6,360 nt of DNA from Candidatus Omnitrophica bacterium UBA1562 (GTDB taxonomy: Bacteria; Omnitrophota; Gorgyraeia; Gygaellales; Profunditerraquicolaceae). This document shows, piece by piece, positions 1-6,299 of this stretch (its first letter is position 1; each line of letters starts with the position of its first letter). The stretch covers positions 1-6,360 of the forward strand of contig DCOU01000149.1 of NCBI GenBank assembly GCA_002322525.1, read 5' to 3'. Below the pieces are notes generated by a model. That model was not told the origin of the DNA. It saw only the letters and a list, made by a program, of their open reading frames with translations, and ran no database searches. The translations under genes and the position numbers were made by a program.

Positions 1-2
1 TT

Positions 3-2282
3 TTAGTTTCTCTAATGGCTATAATGAGCGTTTTTCTGTCGTTTATCCAGGAATACCGCGCAGGCAGAGAGGCAGAGAAATTGAGTGAAATGGTCCGGGC
101 AACCGCAACTGTTTATCGAAATGGCAAGTCTAAAGAAATAAAAATGCGGGAAATCGTTCCCGGAGATATTGTGGACCTATTCGCTGGGGATATGATTCCG
201 GCGGACTTAAGAATCATATCCTGCAAAGACCTATTTATCAATCAGGCATCTTTAACCGGGGAGTCGTTTCCAATAGAAAAAATGGCTGACCCAATACAGG
301 TCAAAAATGGGTCAATTTCTGAGCTGCGTAATATCGCCTTTATGGGTTCTAGTGTTGTCAGCGGAACCGCGCTGGGAGTGGTTATAAAGACTGGCATAGC
401 CACCCAGTTCGGCGAGATTTCACGTAAACTCACTACGATGAGGATAGAAACGAGTTTTGATAAAGGAATATATAAATTTACCTGGCTTATGATTCGCGCT
501 ATGTTTTGTATGGTTTTGTTTATTTTTGCCATCAATGCCTTACGCCGCGGTAACTTTATTGAGTCGCTGCTTTTTTCCCTGGGAGTTGCAGTCGGCCTTA
601 CCCCTGAAATGCTCCCTATGTTGGTGGCTATAAATCTTTCTAAAGGCGCTATCGCCATGTCAAAAAGGGAAGTTATTGTTAAACGCCTAAACTCCATACA
701 GAATTTTGGGGCTATGGATGTGCTTTGTACAGACAAAACAGGCACTCTTACTTTAGATAAAATAGTCTTAGAGAAACACTGCGATGTAGTAAGGAAAGAG
801 GAAGACGCTGTATTAAGATACGCCTACATCAATAGTTTTTACCAGACAGGCCTGAAGAATTTATTAGACAGGGCAATTCTTAAACATGAAAAAATATTAA
901 TAGAACAGTTTAAGAAAGTTGATGAGATACCTTTTGATTTTTCTAGAAAGATAATGTCTGTAGTTGTCGAGGTGGATAGCAAACATAGGATTATTTCAAA
1001 AGGTGCGCCGGAGGAGGTATTTAAAAGATGCACAAGATATGAGTTGGAAGGCGAAATACTAGACATGGAGGGCCTGATACTTACCGACTTGAAGGAAGAG
1101 TGCGATAATTTAAGTTCAGATGGCTTTAGGGTTTTGGCTATAGCGTATAAAGATATAGAGAACAAAAAGGAAATATATTCAAAGGATGATGAGAAAGATT
1201 TGATTCTTAAAGGTTACGTTGCATTTCTCGATCCACCAAAGCCCAGCGCAAGAAAAGCAATACAGGCATTGGAAAAACTCGGCATAAACTTTAAAGTCCT
1301 GACAGGCGACAATGAATTGGTTACTAAAAAGATTTGTAGCGAGGTAGGCTTTGATGTTAGAGGATTGGTTACGGGCGAACAAGTGGATAAATTAAATGAT
1401 AAAGAGCTACAGGAATTAGTAAAGACCACCGATGTGTTTGCACGGCTTTCACCCTTACAGAAAGAAAGGATAATCCGTGCCCTGCATGAAAATAAACATA
1501 TTGTAGGTTACTTGGGAGACGGAATAAACGATGCGCTGGCTTTAAAAACTTCGGATGTGGGAATTTCCGTAAATAATGCGGTGGATATCGCCAAAGAGTC
1601 AGCGGATATAATCCTTCTTAAAAAAAGCCTTATGGTGCTTAAAGATGGCGTTATGGAAGGCAGAAAAACCTTTGGCAATATTGTTAAATACATTAAGATG
1701 GGTTCAAGTTCAAATTTTGGAAATATGTTGAGCATGACCGGCGGTAGTATGTTTCTGCCATATTTGCCAATGTTACCGATACAGATTCTTTTAAATAATT
1801 TTCTTTATGATGTATCACAGATAGCTATACCCACCGATGAGATGGATAAAGAATATACAATTAAACCCAGGCCATGGAATGTTAACTCTATCAAGAAATT
1901 TATGATTATTATAGGCCCGATTAGTTCAATATACGACTTTCTGACCTATGGGGTTATGTTATTTATCTTTCATGCCTCTGCCCCATTATTCCACACCGGA
2001 TGGTTTATAGAATCATTATGTACTCAGACTCTTGTCATACATGTGATCCGTACAGGAAAAATCCCTTTTCTGGAAAGTAGACCAAGCAGGTTTTTGATTC
2101 TGACTTCAATTTTTATAGTTACCGTAGGTATATTTATCCCATTTTCACCCTTAGCTAAACCTTTTGGTTTTGTAGCTCCGCCGCCTTTATATTTCGTGAT
2201 ACTTTTTTTTATGGTTATTACTTACTTGCTTTTGGTTCAGGTAGTTAAAACTTGGTTTATTAAAAAATACGGTTATGAGTAA
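3..2282 (+). CDS. mgtA: Magnesium-translocating P-type ATPase (MgtA/MgtB class), N-terminus outside window
   Basis: Inner-membrane ATPase expected to import Mg2+ using ATP. The frame is open from base 3 with no stop before the first ATG at 15, so the gene starts upstream; compared with a usual length near 900 residues, roughly 130 are missing. Numbering from the ATG at 15: actuator loop TGES at 81-84; PEMLP membrane motif followed by the phosphorylation site CTDKTGTLT with Asp240; nucleotide-binding KGAPEEV at 329-335; TGDN at 430-433; GDGINDA with Asp502 and Asp506; then a C-terminal membrane domain. The strings QNFGAMD before the phosphorylation site, YQTGLKNLLD after it and NNFLYDVSQ (Asn594, Asn595, Asp599) are typical of MgtA/MgtB rather than Ca2+ or heavy-metal pumps. 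All catalytic motifs are intact. The stop overlaps the next gene's start by 8 bases. No upstream regulatory leader is visible. Family assignment is firm; Mg2+ specificity is inferred from the family. Confidence 0.93.
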   Translation, partial: LVSLMAIMSVFLSFIQEYRAGREAEKLSEMVRATATVYRNGKSKEIKMREIVPGDIVDLFAGDMIPADLRIISCKDLFINQASLTGESFPIEKMADPIQVKNGSISELRNIAFMGSSVVSGTALGVVIKTGIATQFGEISRKLTTMRIETSFDKGIYKFTWLMIRAMFCMVLFIFAINALRRGNFIESLLFSLGVAVGLTPEMLPMLVAINLSKGAIAMSKREVIVKRLNSIQNFGAMDVLCTDKTGTLTLDKIVLEKHCDVVRKEEDAVLRYAYINSFYQTGLKNLLDRAILKHEKILIEQFKKVDEIPFDFSRKIMSVVVEVDSKHRIISKGAPEEVFKRCTRYELEGEILDMEGLILTDLKEECDNLSSDGFRVLAIAYKDIENKKEIYSKDDEKDLILKGYVAFLDPPKPSARKAIQALEKLGINFKVLTGDNELVTKKICSEVGFDVRGLVTGEQVDKLNDKELQELVKTTDVFARLSPLQKERIIRALHENKHIVGYLGDGINDALALKTSDVGISVNNAVDIAKESADIILLKKSLMVLKDGVMEGRKTFGNIVKYIKMGSSSNFGNMLSMTGGSMFLPYLPMLPIQILLNNFLYDVSQIAIPTDEMDKEYTIKPRPWNVNSIKKFMIIIGPISSIYDFLTYGVMLFIFHASAPLFHTGWFIESLCTQTLVIHVIRTGKIPFLESRPSRFLILTSIFIVTVGIFIPFSPLAKPFGFVAPPPLYFVILFFMVITYLLLVQVVKTWFIKKYGYE

Positions 2283-3687
2283 GATGCGCAATAAAACTCC
2301 ACAACAACCAGCTAAAGAGCGTGTTAAAAACTTCTTTGAAGTTGCTCTGGGTTTTTCCCAAGAACAAGCAGAAGAGGAGGCAAGACGATGCCTGCAGTGT
2401 AAAGACCCGGTTTGCATTAAAGGTTGTCCAGTGGAAGTGGATATTCCGGCATTTATTAAATTAATAAAAGAAGGCAAACAAAAAGAGGCGCAGGCATTGA
2501 TAAAAGAGAAAAATAACCTCCCCGGCATATGCGGCCGGGTTTGTCCGCAGGAAGACCAATGCGAAGCAGTTTGTATTTTAAATAAGAAGAAAATTCCGGT
2601 AAATATTGGAGCATTAGAGAGATATGCCGCGGATTATGGGTTAGTTCATAGTCAAGAATTCATAGTTCATAGCAAAAAACTACGAACTACGAACTACGAA
2701 CTACGAACTACGATTGCGGTGGTGGGTTCGGGCCCTGCAGGCCTGACTTGTGCCGCAGATTTAGCAAAGATGGGTTACGAGGTTACGCTTTTTGAATCAC
2801 TGCATTTACCGGGCGGCGTGCTTATGTATGGTATACCTGAGTTCAGGCTACCTAAAAAAATAGTCCAGAATGAAGTCGACTATATAAAAAGTTTGGGTGT
2901 GGATATAAAAACGGATACACTCATCGGAAATACCTATAGCCTTGAAGACCTGTGTAAAGAAGGATTCAAGGCAATATTTATTGGTACGGGCGCAGGCCTG
3001 CCGCAATTCTTAGGTATACCCGGAGAAAATTTAGGCCGCGTTTATTCTGCTAATGAGTTTTTAACGCGCGTTAATCTAATGAAGGCGTATAAGTTTCCTG
3101 ATTACGCCACGCCTATTAATATAGGTAAAAAAATTGCGGTTATAGGCGGTGGAAATGTGGCTTTTGATTGTGCCAGGGTAGCTTTAAGATTAGGCACACA
3201 GGCGGTATTAGTTTATCGCCGCACAGAAAACGAAATGCCTGCGCGAAAAGAAGAAATCCGGAATGCCACAGATGAAGGTATTCCTTTTAAGGTATTAACC
3301 CAGCCAGTCAGAATAATAGATGATGGAAAGGGATTTGTGGGAGGCTTAGAATGTATTGCCATGGAATTAGGCGAACCCGATGCATCGGGTAGAAGAAGGC
3401 CGGCGCCTCTAAAGGACTCTAATTTTGTTTTAGGCGTGGATACCGTGATTGTAGCTATTGGCCAGAATCCTAACCCCTTATTACCTAAGGTTACGCCACA
3501 TCTTAAGACTAATAAAGACGGGACAATTTGGGTGGATAAAAATTTTATGAGTTCTATACCCGGAGTTTTTGCCGGAGGAGATATTATTTCCGGTGCAGAT
3601 ACAGTGATTTCGGCAATGGGTGCCGGCAAGAAGGCGGCAGTGGCGATAGATAGATATATAAAAAATCTGGTTACGTCATTCGGTTAG
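2275..3687 (+). CDS. gltA: GltA-type NADPH-dependent glutamate synthase small subunit / NfnB-like FAD and Fe-S oxidoreductase
   Basis: A 470-residue cytoplasmic flavoprotein that moves electrons between NAD(P)H and a partner through FAD and [4Fe-4S] clusters. The N-terminal domain has two cysteine sets: Cys39, 42, 47, 51 and Cys86, 90, 96, 100. GSGPAG at 151-156 is the FAD-binding Rossmann loop; GGGNVA at 291-296 is the NAD(P)H-binding loop; AGGD at 433-436 is the C-terminal FAD contact. Length matches the family (about 460). Odd feature: residues 123-146, linking the iron-sulfur and FAD domains, are encoded by a palindromic heptamer array (see 2642-2710), and the last residues (VTSFG) and stop lie in or beside another palindrome. 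The start at 2275 overlaps mgtA and has no clear Shine-Dalgarno site; ATG 2284 (MRNKTPQQ) is an equally plausible start. No glutamate synthase large subunit or NfnA/SudB partner is in the window, so the exact reaction is open: glutamate synthesis, Nfn-type transhydrogenase or sulfide dehydrogenase subunit. Confidence 0.9.
   Translation: MSKMRNKTPQQPAKERVKNFFEVALGFSQEQAEEEARRCLQCKDPVCIKGCPVEVDIPAFIKLIKEGKQKEAQALIKEKNNLPGICGRVCPQEDQCEAVCILNKKKIPVNIGALERYAADYGLVHSQEFIVHSKKLRTTNYELRTTIAVVGSGPAGLTCAADLAKMGYEVTLFESLHLPGGVLMYGIPEFRLPKKIVQNEVDYIKSLGVDIKTDTLIGNTYSLEDLCKEGFKAIFIGTGAGLPQFLGIPGENLGRVYSANEFLTRVNLMKAYKFPDYATPINIGKKIAVIGGGNVAFDCARVALRLGTQAVLVYRRTENEMPARKEEIRNATDEGIPFKVLTQPVRIIDDGKGFVGGLECIAMELGEPDASGRRRPAPLKDSNFVLGVDTVIVAIGQNPNPLLPKVTPHLKTNKDGTIWVDKNFMSSIPGVFAGGDIISGADTVISAMGAGKKAAVAIDRYIKNLVTSFG
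2642..2710 (+). repeat. Translated palindromic heptamer element inside gltA
   Basis: The left arm (2642-2672) is made of TTCATAG-like heptamers (2645-2651, 2659-2665, 2666-2672, with a diverged unit TCAAGAA at 2652-2658). The right arm (2680-2710) belongs to a perfect tandem array of five AACTACG units at 2678-2712. The two 31-base arms match as inverted repeats at 23 of 31 positions around a 7-base loop (CAAAAAA). The right array is stop-free in every frame on this strand and always encodes a cyclic permutation of LRTTNYE. The opposite orientation (TTCGTAG) would give TAG once every seven codons. The element stays in frame and forms the linker between the Fe-S and FAD domains. Confidence 0.9.
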
Positions 3688-3782
3688 GGTTAGGATGCCC
3701 GTTTCGTAGTTAGGTTAGGGTTACGTCTTTTTTAGACGATAGACGTTAACCGATAAACGATACGGGCTTCGTAACCGTAACC
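3682..3782 (+). repeat. Large imperfect palindrome filling the gltA-panB spacer
   Basis: The left arm (3682-3717) and right arm (3747-3782) match as inverted repeats at 28 of 36 positions by my hand alignment, with a 29-base centre that holds a small hairpin, CGTCT (3724-3728) and AGACG (3734-3738) around a T-rich loop. Weaker symmetry extends outward on both sides, into gltA codons on the left and towards the panB ribosome binding site on the right. The right half reads as 7-base steps: ACGATAG, ACGTTAA, CCGATAA, ACGATAC (3736-3763). The left arm contains TTCGTAG (3703-3709), the exact complement of the unit repeated inside gltA. It supplies the gltA stop codon (3685-3687). It could form a strong RNA hairpin between the two genes, but no T-run follows it, so a standard terminator is not supported. 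Confidence 0.85.
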
Positions 3783-3796
3783 TTAACCGTAATCCG

Positions 3797-3802
3797 AAGG
3801 AG
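3797..3802 (+). promoter_or_regulatory. panB ribosome binding site
   Basis: AAGGAG sits 9 bases upstream of the ATG at 3812 and fixes the panB start. It lies just outside the right end of the spacer palindrome, so hairpin folding would leave it free. It is the clearest Shine-Dalgarno sequence in the window. Confidence 0.8.
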
Positions 3803-3811
3803 AGTAGTTAC

Positions 3812-4645
3812 ATGGCGCAGGAAAAATTGAATATAAAAGACATCTTGTCTTTAAAGGGTAAACGCAAAATCACCATGCTCACTGCCTATGATTATCCTCT
3901 GGCAGCTCTGATTGATAAGGTAGGGATTGATATGATTTTAGTGGGCGATTCTGTAGCGAATGTGGTTTTAGGGTTAGATTCTACAACCAAGGTGGGAATG
4001 GCTGAGATGATTCACCATGCCAAAGCAGTAACGCGCGCAGTAAAACATGCCCTGGTAATAGGTGATATGCCGTATGAATCGTATCAGGTTAATCCCGCAG
4101 AGTCGGTTAAAAATGCACGCCGTTTTATTGATGAAGCAAAATGCGATGCTATAAAATTAGAATGGTTTGACCGTTGTTTAGAAGTAACCGAACAAATTAT
4201 AAACGCAGGAATTCTCGTAATGGGCCATATTGGTTTAACCCCGCAGACTGCAGATAAATTAGGCGGATTCAAGGTCCAGGGCAAAGACGCAAAACAGGCA
4301 AAGCGTTTAATTGACGAGGCTCAGGCATTAGAGAAATTGGGTTGTTTTTCTCTTGTCCTTGAGTGCGTGCCGGATAAAATCGCCCAGATGATTACCCAAA
4401 AGATAAAAATCCCCACTATTGGCATTGGCGCAGGGATAGATTGCGATGGCCAGGTTTTAGTTACCTATGACCTGCTCGGTTTATTTGAGCGCTTTACTCC
4501 TAAATTTGTCAAGAAATACATTAATTTGTCGCCGCTGATTTTCCAGGCTTTAGAAGAATATAAGAAAGAGGTTATAGAAGGCAAGTTTCCTACTAAAGAC
4601 CATAGTTTTACTATCAAAGAAGAGGAGCTGAAGAAATTAAATTAA
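3812..4645 (+). CDS. panB: 3-methyl-2-oxobutanoate hydroxymethyltransferase (ketopantoate hydroxymethyltransferase)
   Basis: Cytoplasmic enzyme that transfers a hydroxymethyl group from 5,10-methylenetetrahydrofolate to 2-oxoisovalerate to give ketopantoate, the first committed step towards pantothenate and CoA. The 277-residue length is usual for the family. Visible signatures: MLTAYDYPLA (22-31), VGDS with Mg2+ ligand Asp46, IGDMPYESY with Asp85, KLE with Glu117, GHIGLTPQ (138-145), LECVP with the likely catalytic Glu184, and GIGAGIDCDGQVLV. After KLE, where most homologues I recall have GG, this protein has Trp118-Phe119; the metal and catalytic residues are otherwise all present. The start is set by AAGGAG 9 bases upstream. 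It stands alone: neither panC nor panD is in the window, and large palindromes lie on both sides, so it may be transcribed separately or read through from gltA. Confidence 0.95.
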   Translation: MAQEKLNIKDILSLKGKRKITMLTAYDYPLAALIDKVGIDMILVGDSVANVVLGLDSTTKVGMAEMIHHAKAVTRAVKHALVIGDMPYESYQVNPAESVKNARRFIDEAKCDAIKLEWFDRCLEVTEQIINAGILVMGHIGLTPQTADKLGGFKVQGKDAKQAKRLIDEAQALEKLGCFSLVLECVPDKIAQMITQKIKIPTIGIGAGIDCDGQVLVTYDLLGLFERFTPKFVKKYINLSPLIFQALEEYKKEVIEGKFPTKDHSFTIKEEELKKLN

Positions 4646-4681
4646 AGAAACCATGATACCATGTCAACTAAATAAAGGTAT

Positions 4682-4764
4682 GATTTCACAGATTAAAGAT
4701 TAGATTAGACAGATAGGTTTTGCGTCGGTAATCGGTGTAATCTTGTTTAAAAATCTGTGTAATC
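4682..4764 (+). repeat. Inverted repeat in the panB downstream spacer
   Basis: GATTTCACAGATT (4682-4694) and AATCTGTGTAATC (4752-4764) are inverted repeats matching at 12 of 13 bases. The 57-base interior shows further partial symmetry: AGATTAGATTA on the left against TAATCGGTGTAATCT on the right. The left side reads as GATT-rich 7-base steps (GATTAAA, GATTAGA). It occupies most of the 150-base gap 4646-4795; the rest of that gap holds only a short ACCATGAT/ACCATGTC near-duplication just after panB and no recognisable promoter or T-run terminator. I recall CTGTG-TAATC-type strings as widespread dispersed repeats in bacterial genomes; that is recollection, not tested here. Confidence 0.7.
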
Positions 4765-4795
4765 AATGCAAGTATTATTTTTTAGACAATGCACC

Positions 4796-5533
4796 ATGAA
4801 AAGGAATAGAGTGGGAAAATATATTGCGCCTGCCATTATTTTATTCGTGGCTATTCTCTTCGTGGCAAAATTCGGCAGGCCGGCTATTTTAAAAGCATAC
4901 GTCCAAACAGGTATTGGCAATTGTCGCACAATGCCGCTATTATGTATTATTCCGGAAAAAGAGCTCGTTAATCCTGAAATCGATAAGGCCTATCTTCAGG
5001 AATTATTGCCGTACACTTTCCCGGGAATCGAGATTTCAATCCCTAAGGGTTTTACTGTAATTAAAGGGGAGGTTACCAGGATATACTATAAAAGAAAAAA
5101 ATATACCGCGAAAAGCCCGGCCATATACTTACTCTATCAAAAGCCGAATTTTTTTATAAATTTATTTCCCCAACTACAAAAGCAGGGTATAGAGAATAAC
5201 TATGAATTTGTAAACCGCACTATGCACGCCCAGTTTATAAATATAGACAATCTTACCGATACTTTTTTTGTGATTATGAAAAGTGCCTTTACTCCTAATT
5301 TAGGCGAACAAAAAAATATAAAAATGGTTAAATTTAAAACTAGCGATAAAAAAGGTTTTATAACCTACAATTTGGCTCCTTCAGAAAATTATTTTGATTG
5401 CGATGCCATTAGCGACGATGATGCTTTCTTTAAGATTTATATAAAAGATGAAGGCGCGAGATTGGATTTAGATAAAGTCCTTGCTATTATATCAACGCTG
5501 AAAACATCGAATATATTGGACACGCCAAAGTGA
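4796..5533 (+). CDS. Unrecognised membrane-anchored protein with extracytoplasmic domain
   Basis: I do not recognise this 245-residue protein. It begins with a basic stretch (MKRNRVGK) followed by a hydrophobic helix at about residues 9-24 (IAPAIILFVAILFVA) with no obvious signal peptidase or lipobox site, so a single N-terminal membrane anchor with the remainder outside the cytoplasm is likely. Cys43 and Cys50 lie just beyond the anchor and Cys202 is in the C-terminal part. The rest is a lysine-, phenylalanine- and isoleucine-rich mixed alpha/beta sequence with no catalytic motif I can name. Start choice: ATG 4796 gives the most natural membrane-anchor N-terminus but has no Shine-Dalgarno; GTG 4811 has AAGGA at 4801-4805 and would give 240 residues; ATG 4766 adds ten residues encoded right beside the spacer repeat and is unlikely. 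It ends 25 bases before the glycyl-tRNA synthetase ORF and may be cotranscribed with it. Confidence 0.7.
   Translation: MKRNRVGKYIAPAIILFVAILFVAKFGRPAILKAYVQTGIGNCRTMPLLCIIPEKELVNPEIDKAYLQELLPYTFPGIEISIPKGFTVIKGEVTRIYYKRKKYTAKSPAIYLLYQKPNFFINLFPQLQKQGIENNYEFVNRTMHAQFINIDNLTDTFFVIMKSAFTPNLGEQKNIKMVKFKTSDKKGFITYNLAPSENYFDCDAISDDDAFFKIYIKDEGARLDLDKVLAIISTLKTSNILDTPK
4801..4805 (+). promoter_or_regulatory. Candidate ribosome binding site for an alternative GTG start at 4811
   Basis: AAGGA lies 5 bases upstream of an in-frame GTG at 4811, while the ATG at 4796 has no purine-rich stretch ahead of it. If used, the protein would start VGKYIAPAII, with less positive charge before the anchor helix. 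This is only a candidate. Confidence 0.35.
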
Positions 5534-5558
5534 ATTCCCTTGCCCCGTTAGAAATTTT

Positions 5559-6299
5559 ATGGTAATCTATAATCTTATGGAAAAAATTGTTTCTCTGTGT
5601 AAGCGCCGGGGATTTATATTCCAGTCCTCCGAGATTTACGGAGGGTTGAGCAATACCTGGGATTACGGCCCTTTTGGCGTAGAATTAAAAAATAATGTAA
5701 AGAGCGCCTGGTGGAAGGCAAATGTATACGGGCGCGATGATATCCTGGGCATGGATGCAGCAATATTGATGCATCCTAAGGTTTGGGAAGCATCAGGACA
5801 CCTGAAGAGTTTTAAAGATCCTTTCATAAAATGTCCCGCTTGTTTACAATTCTTTAGACTTGATACGATTTGGGACAAAATTTGGAATAGTGATTGGTTT
5901 ACTTCGCTTAGAGAAACAATGATGGGTGATAAGGATAGTTCTTATTTATTACGCTGGGCTAAAACAGAAGGGAAGAAATTAGCCCCCAACTTAAATCTTG
6001 TTAAGGAGCCAGAAGTAACTATTTCTTGGATTGCTGATTTACATCATAAATTTGGTGGGGTAGAGTTTGATTTTAAGACATATGTAGGCAGAATCGCTTG
6101 TTCTCGTGACGGAATAGCTCGGACTCCCTGTCCTAATTGTGGGAATCCTTTACCCGAAGAATCTATGGCAGCAAATCTAATGTTTGAAACTTTATTTGGT
6201 CCCGTAAAAGAAACTGCCCAGAAGGTATATTTAAGGCCTGAAACCGCCCAGGGTATGTTTGTAAATTTCTTAAATATCTTGGACTCAAAGCATCCCTAA
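5559..6299 (+). CDS. glyS: Glycyl-tRNA synthetase, dimeric (alpha2, eukaryote/archaea-like) type; ORF ends at an apparent frameshift
   Basis: Class II aminoacyl-tRNA synthetase charging tRNA-Gly with glycine in the cytoplasm. The N-terminus (MEKIVSLCKRRGFIFQSSEIYGG, then NTWDYGPFGVELKNN and LGMDAAILMHPKVWEASGH) is characteristic of the single-chain GlyRS rather than the GlyQ/GlyS tetramer. Cys92/Cys95 (CPAC) and Cys191/Cys194 (CPNC) resemble a zinc-binding pair. RPETAQG at 226-232 with MFVNF is the active-site entry. The family runs to roughly 450-570 residues, but this frame stops at 6297-6299 after LDSKHP, right where homologues continue with KLPFG; that continuation is present one base over (see 6298). 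Between the two CxxC pairs there are about 95 residues, longer than I expect. ATG 5577 (MEKIV) is an alternative start; homologues I recall often have a few residues before this Met, favouring 5559. Neither start has a strong Shine-Dalgarno. Confidence 0.88.
   Translation: MVIYNLMEKIVSLCKRRGFIFQSSEIYGGLSNTWDYGPFGVELKNNVKSAWWKANVYGRDDILGMDAAILMHPKVWEASGHLKSFKDPFIKCPACLQFFRLDTIWDKIWNSDWFTSLRETMMGDKDSSYLLRWAKTEGKKLAPNLNLVKEPEVTISWIADLHHKFGGVEFDFKTYVGRIACSRDGIARTPCPNCGNPLPEESMAANLMFETLFGPVKETAQKVYLRPETAQGMFVNFLNILDSKHP

Noticed and set aside
242..745. Antisense ORF of 167 codons inside the ATPase gene
   Set aside because: It lies opposite conserved P-type ATPase motifs, its product has no recognisable pattern, and it is best explained as a shadow of the + strand gene. 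The same applies to the other minus-strand ORFs in the window.
2678..2712. CRISPR array
   Set aside because: The 7-base units are contiguous with no spacers and are far too short for CRISPR repeats.
3681..3722. Telomere-like GGTTAGGGTTAGG string
   Set aside because: Only a few irregular units within a bacterial gene spacer; it is explained as one arm of the palindrome, with no sign of a chromosome end.
3724..3738. CGTCT-T-rich loop-AGACG hairpin as a transcription terminator for gltA
   Set aside because: The stem is only 5 bp, the T residues are in the loop rather than after the stem, and it is part of the larger palindrome.
4766..4795. Start of the membrane protein at ATG 4766
   Set aside because: The extra ten residues are encoded directly beside the spacer repeat, no ribosome binding site precedes it, and they would put an odd hydrophobic stretch ahead of the basic MKRNR segment.
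5568..5573. TATAAT as a -10 promoter element for glyS
   Set aside because: It lies 3 bases before the ATG at 5577 and inside the ORF that starts at 5559, so transcription from it would begin past both starts; no -35 box occurs at proper spacing.
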